This document shows positions 1 through 12,240 of a stretch of DNA of 64,000 nucleotides, in pieces; within the stretch, counting starts at the first letter, position 1, and every line of letters begins with the position of its first letter. Below the pieces are notes generated by a model. The model did not search any database. It was not told where the DNA came from and saw only the letters and a list, made by a program, of their open reading frames with translations. Both the position numbers and the translations under genes were made by a program. The stretch covers positions 98,501-162,500 of the forward strand of contig JACATO010002140.1 of the NCBI GenBank assembly GCA_018389105.1, written 5' to 3'. Source of the DNA: Nautilus pompilius. Its lineage: Eukaryota; Mollusca; Cephalopoda; Nautilida; Nautilidae.

Positions 1-156
1 AATGATGACTCGTGTCCATTCATGTAAATTCTCAATCGCCCGCTCCCATGGCACGCAAGCGCAAGGCAGTTTGCAAAGGGTTAAGATGCGAAAAGACCCT
101 CCCTACTAAAGTTCTTTATTTTTATATCGGAGAGAAAACCCGCATAGGCGGTTGAT

Positions 157-157
<1 letters not shown>

Positions 158-215
<58 letters not shown>

Positions 216-221
216 AGAGAA
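158..221. repeat. (GA)n microsatellite
   Basis: About 64 bases of GA dinucleotide repeat with one phase break near 197. It generates a serine/leucine low-complexity frame on the minus strand that is not a gene. Confidence 0.95.
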
Positions 222-229
222 GGGGGATA

Positions 230-330
230 CATCAGTTCGAACTCGGGTCCTTCCAGCAGAACGTGGCATAAGCGGTAGTTTGGCTAATATACTGCTAAAG
301 TCGGGGGTTGCAGTTTGACTTCCCAAGCGG
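230..330 (-). repeat. Degenerate tRNA-derived SINE head (candidate)
   Basis: On the minus strand, CCGAGTTCGAACTG resembles a Pol III B box. It is preceded by a TTAGC...AGCC stretch that could be a decayed A box. It is too diverged to place in a family, and a chance B box is possible. Confidence 0.3.
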
Positions 331-2334
331 ACCGCTTCGACTTGTTGGCATGGTTTCTCCTCGCACATCTTCACCTGTCGGATGCGTGAGTACGCTTCAG
401 CCTCACTGTCTTAGAAGGGCCAGTACTTACCGCTATCGGCAGTTCTGACACCTACCGTGTGTCACCATTGCCTTTGGCCATCCTACTTATCCATCCATAC
501 TACGCTACACTCTTCTCTACTATAACCGGGTAAAATCTAGCATATGCTGGCGTGCATCAGTATAAACAGATATGAGTTAAAACAAAATTCGAGCAAATTA
601 CGTAGAAGCCTCTTTATAGTAATATAGCACGCTTCATTTGCAGCCTAATGGGTTTTGGTGAATGTCACAGCCACGGTTACAGTCGAGGCGTCCATTGTCG
701 TAACGAAGATCGGTCCATTTTCATTTTCCATTCGCCTCTTTCATGGGCGTAGCGAAGTAAACTACAGCACGGGGCAAGCTATACATGGGGAGCATAGCAT
801 GTATTATGAATTCACGAAACAGGTTAATTTCGTTTTACAGAGTTTATCTGATAACTTGGTTAATTTTACTGTTTATTATATACTTTAAAAAGTAAAATAT
901 CGGATAATGCTGAATACAGTTTAGTGGTACTACAAGTACTCTATCCTGTAACGTGTAAGAATATATGTTTTATCCGTTTAGTTTGGCCAGCTTTATAGTT
1001 TAACTTAGAAATGTTGTTTAAAGACATCTGAGATGGCAACTGAAAGAAATTAAACAATTCTGTTTATGCTTAACATCTAACAATCCTGGCCATTTTCAGG
1101 ATAAATACTGAACTTCATTGCTAAGGTAACGTAACTTAATAAGGCGTTACCCTAAAAATATAAAGTCAGTAATTTTTATATAACTCAAGCGTATATATAT
1201 ATATATTACTTTATTTAAAAATATTAAACTTAGCAATAAGTTTAGTTTATATCCTCCAAAAAGCTTAAATTAAAATACACTGAATGTATTACATTTTTTC
1301 CTGTAATTTTTCTGAAAATAAAACCATATTAGATTAAATAACTTTTAATTTGAATTTTTTTTTTCTTTGTGGAGGTGGCATATACCAATCAAAGGTGCAA
1401 TTTTATCTCATTCGCTAAAGACAAAAACAATACCAGTTGTGAACTCGAGACAAAGATTAAATTTTTAAAAAAATTATCTCCCTTGAAATGCTGCTACCAG
1501 ATAGTGGAGGATTACTTTCTTGAGAAATGTTTGTTCTCGTCTGGGATCCTTCATTAACCAGAGCGGGACTGACAGAAATCCAGGTGTTGTTGTTACACGT
1601 TATATAAAGCCTCCTTGACTTATTATCATAACTGAGACAAGAACTAAAGCTAATGATTAGACTTTAAAGTCGGAGCAGTAGTCAAGCCAATAGAAACCGA
1701 AAAATGTCGGCGATAGTTTTATATTCCTACCACCATAGTTATCACTCCGTTCAACCACATACTGCTATCATTAATTTACACAAAAAATCCCTTTGTGTTT
1801 TTAATTATTGTTAGATACTTGATATGCAGCGGCCACATCTTGCTAATTATAAATACGCTTCTTGAGCCCATCCGCGACAAGCAATGAAGCTTATAGGAAT
1901 AGATTCTGGCATCAAACCAAAATCGAAGCCATTAAAGAATTTCACCTGCAGCATAGCTGCTCTGCTAAACATTGTTCTTATGGTGGTGACACCTAATTGC
2001 AAATCCTGTTAATGGTTCTGTGCTAGATCCTTCAATTAATTACCCGTTTCAAGGGGGGGATAATTTATTTTATAGAGACTGTCTCGAAAAATTAATATAA
2101 AATTCAGGTGGTAACGCAAAAACAATTGCTGTTTTATAATAGATTAATAGATTATCTCCCATTTTAAAAAAATTCTTGTGTTTTAAAAGCGATCGTTAGA
2201 GATAATTACGAATTTAATTACTAAGAAAACAGGGTTACGAGAGGGACTTTTCACGATAATAGGGGATGCGAAAGAAAGGCTAATAGTCAAAAAGAAACGT
2301 ATCACGAAACGTAAGAATTAACTTGTGGTCTGGA

Positions 2335-2480
2335 TAGGCGGCCGATGACTAACTACCAAAGTAGAGAACCCGAGTTCGAATCCCGGTCAGAACGGCACTG
2401 TTTGTCGCAAGCACTTTCCAGACATGGCTCTCCATCGCCAGCCAGTCTCGTGTGCTTCTTTTGAGCACTCCAGGCAAGAC
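2335..2480 (+). repeat. tRNA-derived SINE copy
   Basis: It begins AGGCGGCCGATGACTAAC and contains a near-perfect B box, GAGTTCGAATCCCGG (2373-2387). A CCAGCCAGTCTCGTGTGCTT segment follows. Head and body align with the copy at 5056-5240: both share the A/GGCCG...AACTACCAAAG head, TTCGAATCC, and a CCA-C-GTC-CGTG-G-TT body. Shared order over more than 100 bp argues for one SINE family rather than an isolated tRNA-like hit. No functional tRNA fold is expected. Confidence 0.6.
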
Positions 2481-5055
2481 GGAAGTATCGGGCCTTAGGT
2501 CGCAGACTGGCAACGCTTTCTAACGGATGACTGCGGCACCACGCCTCTCACCAAAGATGTCCACATAGCAGAGAAATTATCTCGGTTGTTTAGCCTGCTG
2601 TACGACAACGAGTAAAGTTTTTTTTGTGTGTTACACCGAATTACCTGTACTTCAATCATGAAGTCAAAGGTGTTTGATAATTCTTCTATTTCTATAGATC
2701 GATACGAGTTTTGAAATCTTTCAGTATTTTTAATGAATAAATTACCTAAGCAGTGTGAAACAAATCTTATGCTATTTTGCAATAAAATCAAGTTTACGGA
2801 TAAGATTCACCTGTTGTGTGAAAACGAAAGCAAATACGCAATATAAAGTCAGTAAGCAATAGGACATAACTTTAAGAATGACTCGAATTCCTGAAAAGTC
2901 TGAAAAGTAACAGTAGTATCGCCTGCATATAAGTTAACCTTAGTGAGTGCTCACTATTGTTACCTGAAAATATCTAACCCTGGCTCTAGGTATATATTAT
3001 CTTGGTGTTAATAAAGCAAACTCCTAAGAGATTAAAAAGTGTAAATGACGAACACATCCTTTTATAGCTGTCGCTTTCTAGGTTAAATAAAATTTAAAAT
3101 GCAATTCTAAATTGCAATTCTGCATACCTTAAACAGTGTTAGTTTATAAAATCATTGAGATAGGGTGAGATCCCAACAGAAGTTTATAATGACCGAAAAA
3201 AATCGTCGTATTGTAACATTCACGTTATTATTATATTTAATATGCTAATGTAATGAAGACGTTGATATTCAAACATGCGTTTATCTCAAAAACTGTTAGT
3301 TATTTAGGATGACAGCACCGGAGTAAATATCTTATTTCCTGAGTAAACACAAATAGTTTTCAATTTTATACACCAGCTGCTAGCATATACTGATAAAGAT
3401 GACCTTTAGGTGAAAATTATCAACCTCGTTAAATCTAATGTCCCTTAATATTTACTTGAATTTACTGATATAGATAGACTTTACATTAAGTGAAACGATC
3501 TCTTGAATAACATAAAGAATTAAGATATCATTTTGCTTGATATCTGTACTATCTTTAACATTTAATGTCATTTAAATACCATGTGAAGATGGTATTTTGA
3601 TCTTTCTAAAGCGGTCTTTAAAGATGAAGTAACAATGATCTTTTGTGCTGCGTTATGATATTTATTAGTAAATTAAACATAAATACTACCATGCAATACA
3701 TTTACAAGCATTTATCAACAAATAATGACTTTAGATGGCACTAACTTGCAAATTCAACGCTTGATTTTTTTTCTGTCTGTAGATTAACTTATATGAAATC
3801 TAATTAAATAGATTTCTGACAGTTACTAATAGTTACTGTTAACCATGGACTTCACATATCATTTACTGAACACATAAGAATTTGCTTTTATACAAGGCAG
3901 ATCGTTTGAATACTATACATCAGTTCTTTCTGTTCCACTGGTAAGAATACTCGCCACAACGATCTGGATGTGTTATGTCGACAATATCACCCTTTCGATT
4001 GCACAGCGAATACATTTTGCCCTCATGTGACATTTCCATGGCATTTTGTGACAAGATTAAACTTCTAGCAATACTCGCCGTGTGATTAAAGATGTATGTT
4101 TTGTGTGTTTGTTTGTAAACTCGAAAAATCCTATCGCCTCACGAAGCGCACATCTAAAGGGCCATAACTCTGCTCATGAGAATATAGGATCTAATGAGAA
4201 AACGTGTCGGCGTTCTCTGACTGGATGAATTTGGGAGCACGTGGTTGACGAAACTGTACGCGCGCGCGTGTGTATTTCTTTAATTGAAAACATCAGTTAT
4301 TGTAATGACATCAGTAAAACACATCACCTATAATAAATATTATATTTATGTATAATTGTTGCTTAGTTTTCATAATATCATCAGATTATTCTCACCGGCT
4401 CATTTCGTTTTTTAACCTTTGCTTTATCATTTCATAAGTTTCATTTTATCAAAACTAAATTATTAAATTTTTTATCCTAACTGTCTGACAGAGAGATTAA
4501 AACAAGTTCACATGAGTGCATGGAAAAATTGAAAATCTTGTAGACAAATGCATTCAATGGCCAAATTTATCTAACCGTAAATCGCTATGGCAACGGTAAT
4601 AATATGATATTATATATGTACATATACATAGTGTAGCATAAATGATGTAAGAGCGCACATCAATTTAGATATCGTTTCAGTGGTGAATCGTTGAGATTTG
4701 CAAAAATTCAAAAAAGGGATATTTTTGCATTCCAGGAAATTTTAGATTATTAATTTTTAAAAGCATCCAACACTGCATGCTTTGTAGATTGTAAACTGCA
4801 ATAGCATTATAATTGGTACTGTTTGGTCCATAGAAGACAGTCGTTACTAAAGTAAATCCAAAACCTGTCTACCATTAACGATACAAGAACCAACCCGTTT
4901 GCAGCGACCGGGTGATTGTCGTCGGGTGTAATGGCAGTTAACGTAGCAGCTCTTCCATTTACTGCAGCAAAATTCGTATAATTTTCTCTAGAAAAGTTAG
5001 CACCGCCAATCAAACATATGTTCTGCATTCGTTTCACGTCGATACTTAACCATTC

Positions 5056-5240
5056 AGGTGGCCGGTCTGAACTACCAAAGCTGACTGCCCGACTTCGAAT
5101 CCTGGTTGAGATTCGAGCGACTTGGTTTGGCGCATCTCATTAGCGCGGTCTCTTATCGTTCTTTATTACCATCCGGTCGCGTGCGTTCCCTTCGTGCACA
5201 GTGTTTTACTCCCACATCTAAAAGTGAAAAGTCCTAGTTA
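5056..5240 (+). repeat. tRNA-derived SINE copy with a CTCCCACATCTAAAA body
   Basis: The head reads AGGTGGCCGGTCTGAACTAC, with B box CTTCGAATCCTGG near 5093-5105. About 100 bp on comes ACTCCCACATCTAAAAG, matching the TTTCCTCCCACATCTAAAA block in the SINE at 24951-25112. The GTTTCCTCCCACA block recurs in several animal tRNA-SINE families, most familiarly from fish. The element lies in the presumed intron of the TGF-beta gene, in antisense orientation to it. Confidence 0.62.
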
Positions 5241-6419
5241 CGGAGACCAGCCGAGTGCTGCTTAAAGGTGTCTCTTTCTTGTAGGAGACGGCTCATAGCG
5301 GCGAGTTACGCCATTTACACGGTGACTTAATTATTCAAATAAAAAAATTAAATACCGCTTTAAGAAAAAAATACAAATATTTCAGCAGGAAAGGTCTGGG
5401 CTTCAAATCAGAACAAAATTGAAAACTGCCAAAACAGTGTTTAATCGGGTTTATTATATTTAAAAGACATTTTTTCTGTCAGCATAATTGTGGCTGTCGG
5501 TGCTACACTGACAGACAAAAGTTAGGTGGATTTCGTGACTCGATCGCAGGAAAACGTAAGTTGTCTTTTTGGCATAAGAATCAGATCGTTATATTAATTC
5601 TGTAACGATACTGGGAAGAAAATCCCGAAGTTTTATTTACAAAGTAAAATTAATATGTCAAGCATAGGCACGTGTAAAGTCATGGAAAGGCATATAAGTA
5701 TTTTAAACGATTCTTTTGAAAAAAAATATACACGCTCGGTGTAGTCTGAAAGTATTTGCTCATTTCGCTTTAGCCACCTGTTCTGGCGAAGCATCTCACG
5801 CTGAGACCGCGGGATTATCCACGGAGATAATTTCTTGAACTAAATTCGAGACGTTTCGGGTATCGCTGTTACCCTAAAATCTCCAAAATCACAAGTGGTA
5901 TGCACTGTATCACTAGTGCGAAATATTGTATTTCTTCAAACTGAATATTTTAAATGATTTCAAATGTGTCTCCGCGAACACTTCGGTTGGTAAATGTAAA
6001 TAATCGAAGCCTCAGTAGTATTATCTTAACCCCCCCAAAATTACTAATATTAATCGTCGCTCTGATAAAGGCTCGTTTACCGAGATCTATACTCCTGACG
6101 TAGTGCAGGCTTCTTGCCTGATATGCATGCTCCAGAATGCGTCCAAATCTTTAGAGACGCAATAGCTGATGCCTTGCTATTGACAGTACGACAGCGTCTC
6201 CGACACCCTATGGGCTTTGCAACATGCATTATTAATTTACACAACTACTCACTTTTTAAGGTGCTATCACCTTTAATAACTTTTCACCGTCCTACCTACG
6301 TTATCGCTATCGGACAACGCGTTTGTAGGAATCATAGGCATTGCATTAAAAATATCGTCTTTCATCCGCAAAATCATAACCGGTCAAGCGAGAAACAAAT
6401 TTGTATTGCAGATACTCAC

Positions 6420-6849
6420 CATCGTTGATATTCATGAAGCTTCGAACGATGTCCGATGTCGGGTGCATGTATTGATTCTGAGAGAACTTTTTGTATAATT
6501 TCAGCATGTAGTCGGGGGTTTCCCTGGGTATGTGCTGCTGCGTGCCTTCGCCCACCCCGACAGGTTTTGGAATGCCCGTCTCTAAATTCCTCAGCGACAG
6601 GTACGGAGCCTCAGCATCCAGGTCTAGGCCGTTGTTGTCGTAGTCGTCGTCTTCGTCTTGGTACTCGTCGTAATCGTCGTCTTCGTCCTGGTACTCGTCG
6701 TCAGAATCGCTCACCAGCTCGCCCACCGTCGCCTCCCGGTCGCTATCCATCAACCCGGGGTCGCTGCCCAGCGCCCTGGCGTCGAAGCTCCTGGAAATCG
6801 CGAGCAGAACGAACAGAGCGAACACAGAGATCTGAGGAAACTCCATCAT
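6420..6849 (-). CDS. First coding exon of a TGF-beta superfamily ligand (BMP/GDF/nodal type)
   Basis: This exon encodes the N-terminus of a secreted growth-factor precursor. Residues 1-26 form a signal peptide: hydrophobic core ISVFALFVLLAIS, with likely cleavage after DARA. Residues 48-73 are very acidic and contain a perfect tandem repeat of DEYQDEDDDY. Residues 108-143 carry the prodomain signature: P-x-YMLKLYKKF followed by SDIVRSF, which matches the YML-x-LY ... N/D-IVRSF block shared by BMP2/4, BMP9/10 and nodal prodomains. Two adjacent ATGs start the frame; the second has G at +4 and both have A at -3. After 143 codons plus one base the sequence reads G|GTGAGTATC, a strong phase-1 donor. 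As I recall, many BMP genes have an intron just after this block. The mature cysteine-knot domain is not in the window. A BMP9/10-like, BMP2/4-like or nodal-like ligand are all possible, and exon 1 alone cannot decide. The frame runs open past the donor to 6346, but that tail has no family match. Confidence 0.8.
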
Positions 6850-7565
6850 TGTCGGTCGGTTTGTTGCCCCCCTCCCGGCGCCGGGCGAGATGCAATCAGG
6901 CAGATGAAGCAGACGAACGTCAGTTTAAAGTTTCTCCCTTAGTACATCCTCGTCTCGTGGGTGGTGGGGGCTGAAGGCGATCAGGTCCTTGTCGATTTCG
7001 CCGGCCGATTGAAAATCATCGCCGACATGGTGCGGTAAGGCGGAAGAAAGAAGACCCCATATGTGTGGCGGGTTAATTCTTTTTTTTCTTCTTCCCTTCT
7101 AGGGGTCTCGTCGAACGTATAGCCGTATCTGAAATTCTGAAACCCTCCTCGCGCTCTCTCCTGTAACAGGGGATCGTATTTGTATGGAGAAAATCCTGCT
7201 TTTATCAAAACAGCCTATCGCGATAGTGGCGCTCACACACATTAAAGACGACAGAAGTCTGTTAAGCTACAACCACTCCCCCCCCCCCTCGGTCCAGATT
7301 ATAACCCGTAAGTTTCCCGTCGAGTGAAACAAGGAGGCACAGAAGAAGGGGAAAACAACAATAACCACGTGCCGTGAAGAGACGATACTGTCGGTGTCCG
7401 CAAGAATAAAAGCAAAGGGTTTCATTTAGGATGTACGCTCGCGCGACGGATGTAGTATCGAGCAGAAGAAGATAGATCCATCACGGGACAGGCGTGTGGT
7501 AACGATAGCGGTGGGCTGCTACCTGCAGCTCTGACATCTAATCTCACAGGCTGAGGTTAGGAACA

Positions 7566-7568
<3 letters not shown>
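6850..7568 (-). promoter_or_regulatory. GC-rich 5' flank / probable 5' UTR and promoter side of the TGF-beta ligand gene
   Basis: Immediately upstream of the start codon the DNA is clearly more GC- and CpG-rich than the window average. It contains an 11-base C run (7278-7288 on the plus strand) and a long CT/GA tract about 720-780 bp upstream of the ATG. A 75-codon open frame at 6981-7208 (minus) lies inside this stretch. It has no recognisable domain and would be a uORF at most. I see no convincing TATA or initiator that fixes the transcription start, so the regulatory label is inferred from position and composition. Confidence 0.35.

Positions 7569-7632
<64 letters not shown>
7569..7632. 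repeat. (CT)n microsatellite
   Basis: Sixty-four bases of CT repeat with one phase slip at about 7602. It lies 720-783 bp upstream of the TGF-beta ligand start codon, where it reads as GA on the coding strand. Confidence 0.95.
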
Positions 7633-7633
<1 letters not shown>

Positions 7634-9530
7634 ACAGTTTTGTTTTCCGTGATCACTGTCTAGGAATATATTCTCTTCGTATCTTCTTCCCTCACTAGCT
7701 CTTTCAAACGATAAAATATTATCGCATCACTATTGCCTAATTTATATTGCAAATTTTCTCGCGTTCAATTTAATATTATCGCATTTCGCCCCATACAATG
7801 TAAGTACTTCTTGTAGCATGAGAACTGAAACGTTCCTTTTTTTTGTCTGTCTGCGACCACCAATCAGCTGGTTGTAAAATATTAGCAACCACACGATGCC
7901 AGTTTCAAACTTTTTTTCCTGCTTAAATGTAGGTTTCAAATTACAGGGGAGATAAACCATGGCATCCCTTTCTACTTTTTCCCTTTTTGTTAAAACGTTG
8001 TTTCAAAATAATTCCTTGTGATTTAAAATAAAAAAAAAAGATTTCCATTGGTTATTCGTTTTAGCACATCTTCGTATTGAACACAAAGTAATAAGAAAAG
8101 AAGTAATAATGCAAATTATTTTACTGCAATTCAGTAAAACAGGAATATCTTCCTCATACTGAAAGGGTGTACACAAAATAAGCCAAACACAGGGCACTTT
8201 CAGCACTTGCCTCGATTCTCTGAGATCGAGACATGCAAGAGCTGGATTTTAACAAAATTTTAAAGTATATTTATCCTGCTTTTATTGTACGAAACCTTGT
8301 AATTAGAGAAAGGGAGATCCTTTTTTTTTTCAGAAACGTTGCTATTCACTATTTATCTATTTATTTATTTAAATATTTATGCTTAATTAAAAGCTGCAAA
8401 TTAAAGTTAAACTCGTTTATGCAGGCTATCGCTTCAGAGGGAAAAAATAAAAATAAAACGGAAAGAAGGATCTTATTAAAGCTGAAAACCTAGCTGTAAA
8501 ATTAAATGACTTTATTTTTGTTTCGATTTGTAGAGATCTCTACTAATAACAGTTTTAAAAGGGTTAAAAATCTTGCGAATGAGTCTGGTGAATGCTACAA
8601 GAATCTTAGAAATACAAAAGTAAATTATTCTAATAAGATCAATTAATTTCGATTTTCTTGATTTAAAATGATATTAATTAATTGATTAAGATAACTAGCA
8701 ATATATAAAAAGTTATTTTTCTGAAATTAAAGTGTCCGTATTTATCTAACGATGTTATTTGTACAGAAAATCCATGAACTGTTAAAATGTTTCCGATTAT
8801 GTCATTACCTCCATCAGTTGATGCTTTCTTATTTTGATTGTTTAGATCATTTGTAATGAGACGGCTGAAAAGGCGTTAATCTCAAAGTGTTTTGGTGTGC
8901 GTTTTTCGGGACCATTCATCTTTAATAGGACAGAGAAACTCTAAAACACGCCATAGCATCACAGATTGGCGGTGTCACGGGAAGTTAGACGCCACCAAGA
9001 ATCGTAGTGACATCTGTTGAATTTTTAAACTCTGTTTAAGCTTAAAAACTCAATCTAGTTTCTTAATTAGTTTGACACTGCTGTTTTTGTCGGTGGCTTC
9101 TTTAGTGTCCGAGATGACACTCCAGTATCACGTGACCCCTTAGTTCACATCAGGGCCGCCAGAACGCTACTTTTCCAGCAGACCTTGGTAACCCCATGTT
9201 TCAGGGATTTTTGGAAACACCTGTAAATTCTTTCACTAGATTGATGCAAACCTTTGATCGCTCTGGAGTAGCCCTCTGCAATAAGACGTTAGATATGGCG
9301 GGTTCTCTCCCATTTTCTGGGGGCTGCGATTACCCACTAAAGCCATGGTAGAGAAGATACCAAATTTGCTTGCTCGTCCGAGATTCTGCCTAAGAATTTG
9401 GTTGCCCGTGGACGGTCCCTCCTCTGTCAGTCACCAAACCGAGGACAATGTTAATACTGGGCAATGAAATGGAACTCGGCCAGCTACCATCACCGCGGTG
9501 CATTTTGTTCGGCCAAGTTTCATTAACCCT
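7633..9530. other. AT-rich non-coding stretch
   Basis: No exon or transposon was recognised. The open frames here (60-86 codons) are of chance length and lack domains. One GGGGAGATAA motif occurs at 7946. The 8880-9430 part is less AT-rich, but I could not match it to anything. Confidence 0.5.
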
Positions 9531-9766
9531 AGTACAATTACAACTATTACTACCGTTATTAGAAAAAGTACTACAGCATTACTAATACAACATACTATTA
9601 TCACTATTCTACTAAAGCTGCCCATAATACTACAAGTACTTTTACTGCTACAACAGTGCTAAGCGGCTTCACCAGCTAATACCAAACCAATATTAATATA
9701 AATATCCCAACTAATGGAATTTTACTCCTACTGTAATTCTAATAGAACTCTGTAATACTACTATTG

Positions 9767-9820
<54 letters not shown>

Positions 9821-9830
9821 AAACATTAAT
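9531..9830. repeat. Decaying ACT/ATT trinucleotide tract with a pure (ACT)n core
   Basis: A pure (ACT)n run lies at about 9766-9820. The preceding 230 bases are crowded with interrupted TACTACT, TATTACT and CTACTA pieces, as expected of an older and longer microsatellite that has accumulated substitutions. It has no coding value despite an open minus-strand frame at 9431-9625. Confidence 0.8.
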
Positions 9831-12144
9831 TATATAACCACAACTACAGTAATAAGTCAAATATTCATTAACATACTAAAAAAGTAATACAGTAGCTACT
9901 ACTTCTTCCATAGCTACCTTTACTTCTATCACCGAATACCAGCTGATATTTTCCTAAAATTACAAAAATAAAAGAATCAAGAACAAAAGTGATGAAACAA
10001 GCAGAATAATTTATTGCGATTTGATCTACTTTCCTTTGATACATTATATATAACGTGAGGTTTAATCCAAATCTCTTAAGTAAACTTACACTTTTTTAAA
10101 GATGGTAGATAGTTGTGGTCAAACCAAATGTGACTTTTCTTCGTTTGATTCTAGCGGGATACATTTAATCAGATGGTTTTTACTATCACTCACGATCGTT
10201 CAGAAAGAATATTAAAATGTTATGGTCCAAACCTTTTGAACAGTACTTATATATAAATATACCGGCGACCATAATACGAATTCTCTTACAGCCACTCTCC
10301 TGTTGGGAAGAATGGAGATTTCAACCCGTTTGTTAGAAGAAGTACGTGAAGCTACAAACAAACGTCGGGTCTTCACAACTCGTATCAAAGTCTGCACACG
10401 CCATTCCTCGATGCATATGCGGGCACTGTTAATCTTAGCATGTTCTCACCATTCGTATTGCGTTGGCAGTTAGGCGTAGATCTCACTAGATTAACCAGTT
10501 TCTTTTAACCGAGAACCTCATAATCGTGCACTGTGCTGTTCTGTTTTGACACTTACTCTAGCCTTTGCCAGCTGGTATCGTTTTCCACCTGGTGGCGAGA
10601 TCTGAAAGAATACCATGTTGTGAGAACTTCCAGCAGCGTGACCATTTCTGTAACTGCGTGGTGGGTGGCGGGGACACCTCCAGGTGAAGGTTTGTATAAG
10701 AAAAGGGGCACGAATACACTGATCTACCTTTGTATATAAATAATTTGATATCTAGTAGCATGGCCACAATTATGATTTCTGGTGTATATCATACAAATAT
10801 ACGATTTTATTGGAGATTTTTATCAGGATATTTTTTTTTTTAAATTTCGAATCGAAATGCACATTGATACACGTGAAAGTGAAGTCATCTTTCAATTTTC
10901 CTAATATAATATAGCAGCATTTAGCTGATGTAACTAACGCTCGGTTAGGGCACTCAGGTAAACTTGAACCATCTCGGTAATGTGAAGTAAGGAAAGAGAA
11001 AAAGAGTTAAGATAAATGCTTGGAATTTTTTCCATGACACTAAATATTTAATATTTAGAGTAATGAAGGAATTGCCTCGCCTTTTGTTTGCACAGTATGC
11101 ATATGAACCCTTTCCTGTGCCACCAATAACACGTAAAAAAGCACGGTAGTAGTCAGTCTAGAACTGCATTACCCAAGTAATTCCACGTGTGTCGTTAAAT
11201 GTGTGCACGGGAACGTCAGAGCCAATAAGCTTAATACATATCCTCTGGGTTTGTCGTGGAAGATTTCCTTTTTTAATTAACGTAATTTAAGTCACATATA
11301 ACTAGAATGGAACCCACAAGAATCAGCACATTCTCTTCTAACTTGCAGGATAGAGAGCAATGTGGAAAGACTTTTTTTAAAAATCTTTAATCGATTTCTC
11401 ACGAACCTGCACAATAAACCTGTCAGTCAGCACCACTTCTGTGCACATACCACACCAGCATCATCAGGGTTCGCGTCATCTCCCGTTCCGACATAGATAG
11501 AATTACTGAAGATCACATCCAGCTTATCTATTTGTATAATTTCGTACACATATTCTCATCAATAAGCCTACAGTGCATTATCTCAGTGCAAGTTATTGGT
11601 TGCCAGGTAAATTCTATTATGTGTACAAGCTGTTCCGGCACACGATCTGGCATGAAGGCCTTGCACAAACTTTGTATGACCTGAAATAGTATTGTCGCAT
11701 TAGTGAAGTGCGCTTATCCACAAGAAATATGCCAGTCGAGACAGTTACTTCCCCCTTCCGCAATGATGTAGGTTCTCTTTTCGTTTCTGTTTTTTATGCA
11801 ATGGTCGTAATTTTCTTGCATGCTACGTAATTAATTCTTGCGTGCTACATCATGCTGGTCCGGGTATTGAGAGCTTCATCACCGTGAGGAGATGGTTTAC
11901 TGTTTTATTTTATATGTAGATCCGTTTGATAAAAGAATTTTCTGAGTAACATTTAAAGTGCGTTTTTGTGCAGTTTATAAGCTTAAAGATGAATTTTAGT
12001 TTGGCGACTTTCCTCTGCTCTGTTTCTACCAGCTGTTTTGTATCGGTCCGTCTGCGTGACTTTTCTCCGGATACTCTTGTTTCTCCCCACATTTAAAAAT
12101 GAAGAATTCTTGACCAGCTCTTATGAGTCTTCCAAGCGGTCCCC
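9831..12144. other. AT-rich non-coding stretch
   Basis: I see no exon with a known domain and no terminal repeats. The frames at 10212-10397, 10533-10767 and 11910-12092 are short, overlap on opposite strands and match nothing I recognise. Confidence 0.5.
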
Positions 12145-12240
12145 AAGTAACTCGCTTGGTCACCAAAGCTGATTCCCTTCCCCACACGTCCCTTTTATAG
12201 CCCTCTGCTGTGAGACATCCTTATGACCTCAAATGCAAGG
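12145..12240 (+). repeat. Dispersed repeat segment shared with 26678-26752 (SINE-like body)
   Basis: The stretch with CCCCACACGTCCCTTTTATAG and CTGCTGTGAGACATCCTTA aligns in order with CCCACACCTTCCCTCTTCTAG and CTGCTGTGGGACGTTCTTA in the SINE-like region at 26.7 kb. The two copies are clearly related over roughly 75-90 bp. No B box is visible here, so this is probably a 5'-truncated or decayed copy. Confidence 0.5.

Larger units (their letters stand above)
1..6419 (-). other. Partial first intron of the TGF-beta ligand gene
   Basis: The region begins at the GTGAGTATC donor (6419-6411 on the minus strand) and runs off the window with no recognisable downstream ligand exon. No open frame here contains prodomain strands or a cysteine-knot motif such as CCxP. 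It holds a GA microsatellite, three tRNA-SINE-like segments (listed separately), two TTATCTCCC motifs (1474, 2152) and AT-rich unique sequence. The stretches 341-2334, 2500-5050 and 5245-6410 contain nothing else I can identify. That it is intronic is inferred from the donor and strand. Confidence 0.55.

Noticed and set aside
6456-6974. 172- and 94-codon plus-strand frames over the TGF-beta exon
   Set aside because: They are antisense shadows of the GC-rich ligand exon. Their Arg/Pro-rich composition mirrors the acidic repeat on the other strand.
6981-7208. 75-codon minus-strand frame upstream of the TGF-beta start, considered as an additional upstream exon or alternative N-terminus
   Set aside because: It is in the 5' flank, has no signal peptide or domain, and stops before the ligand frame begins. 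At most it is a uORF.
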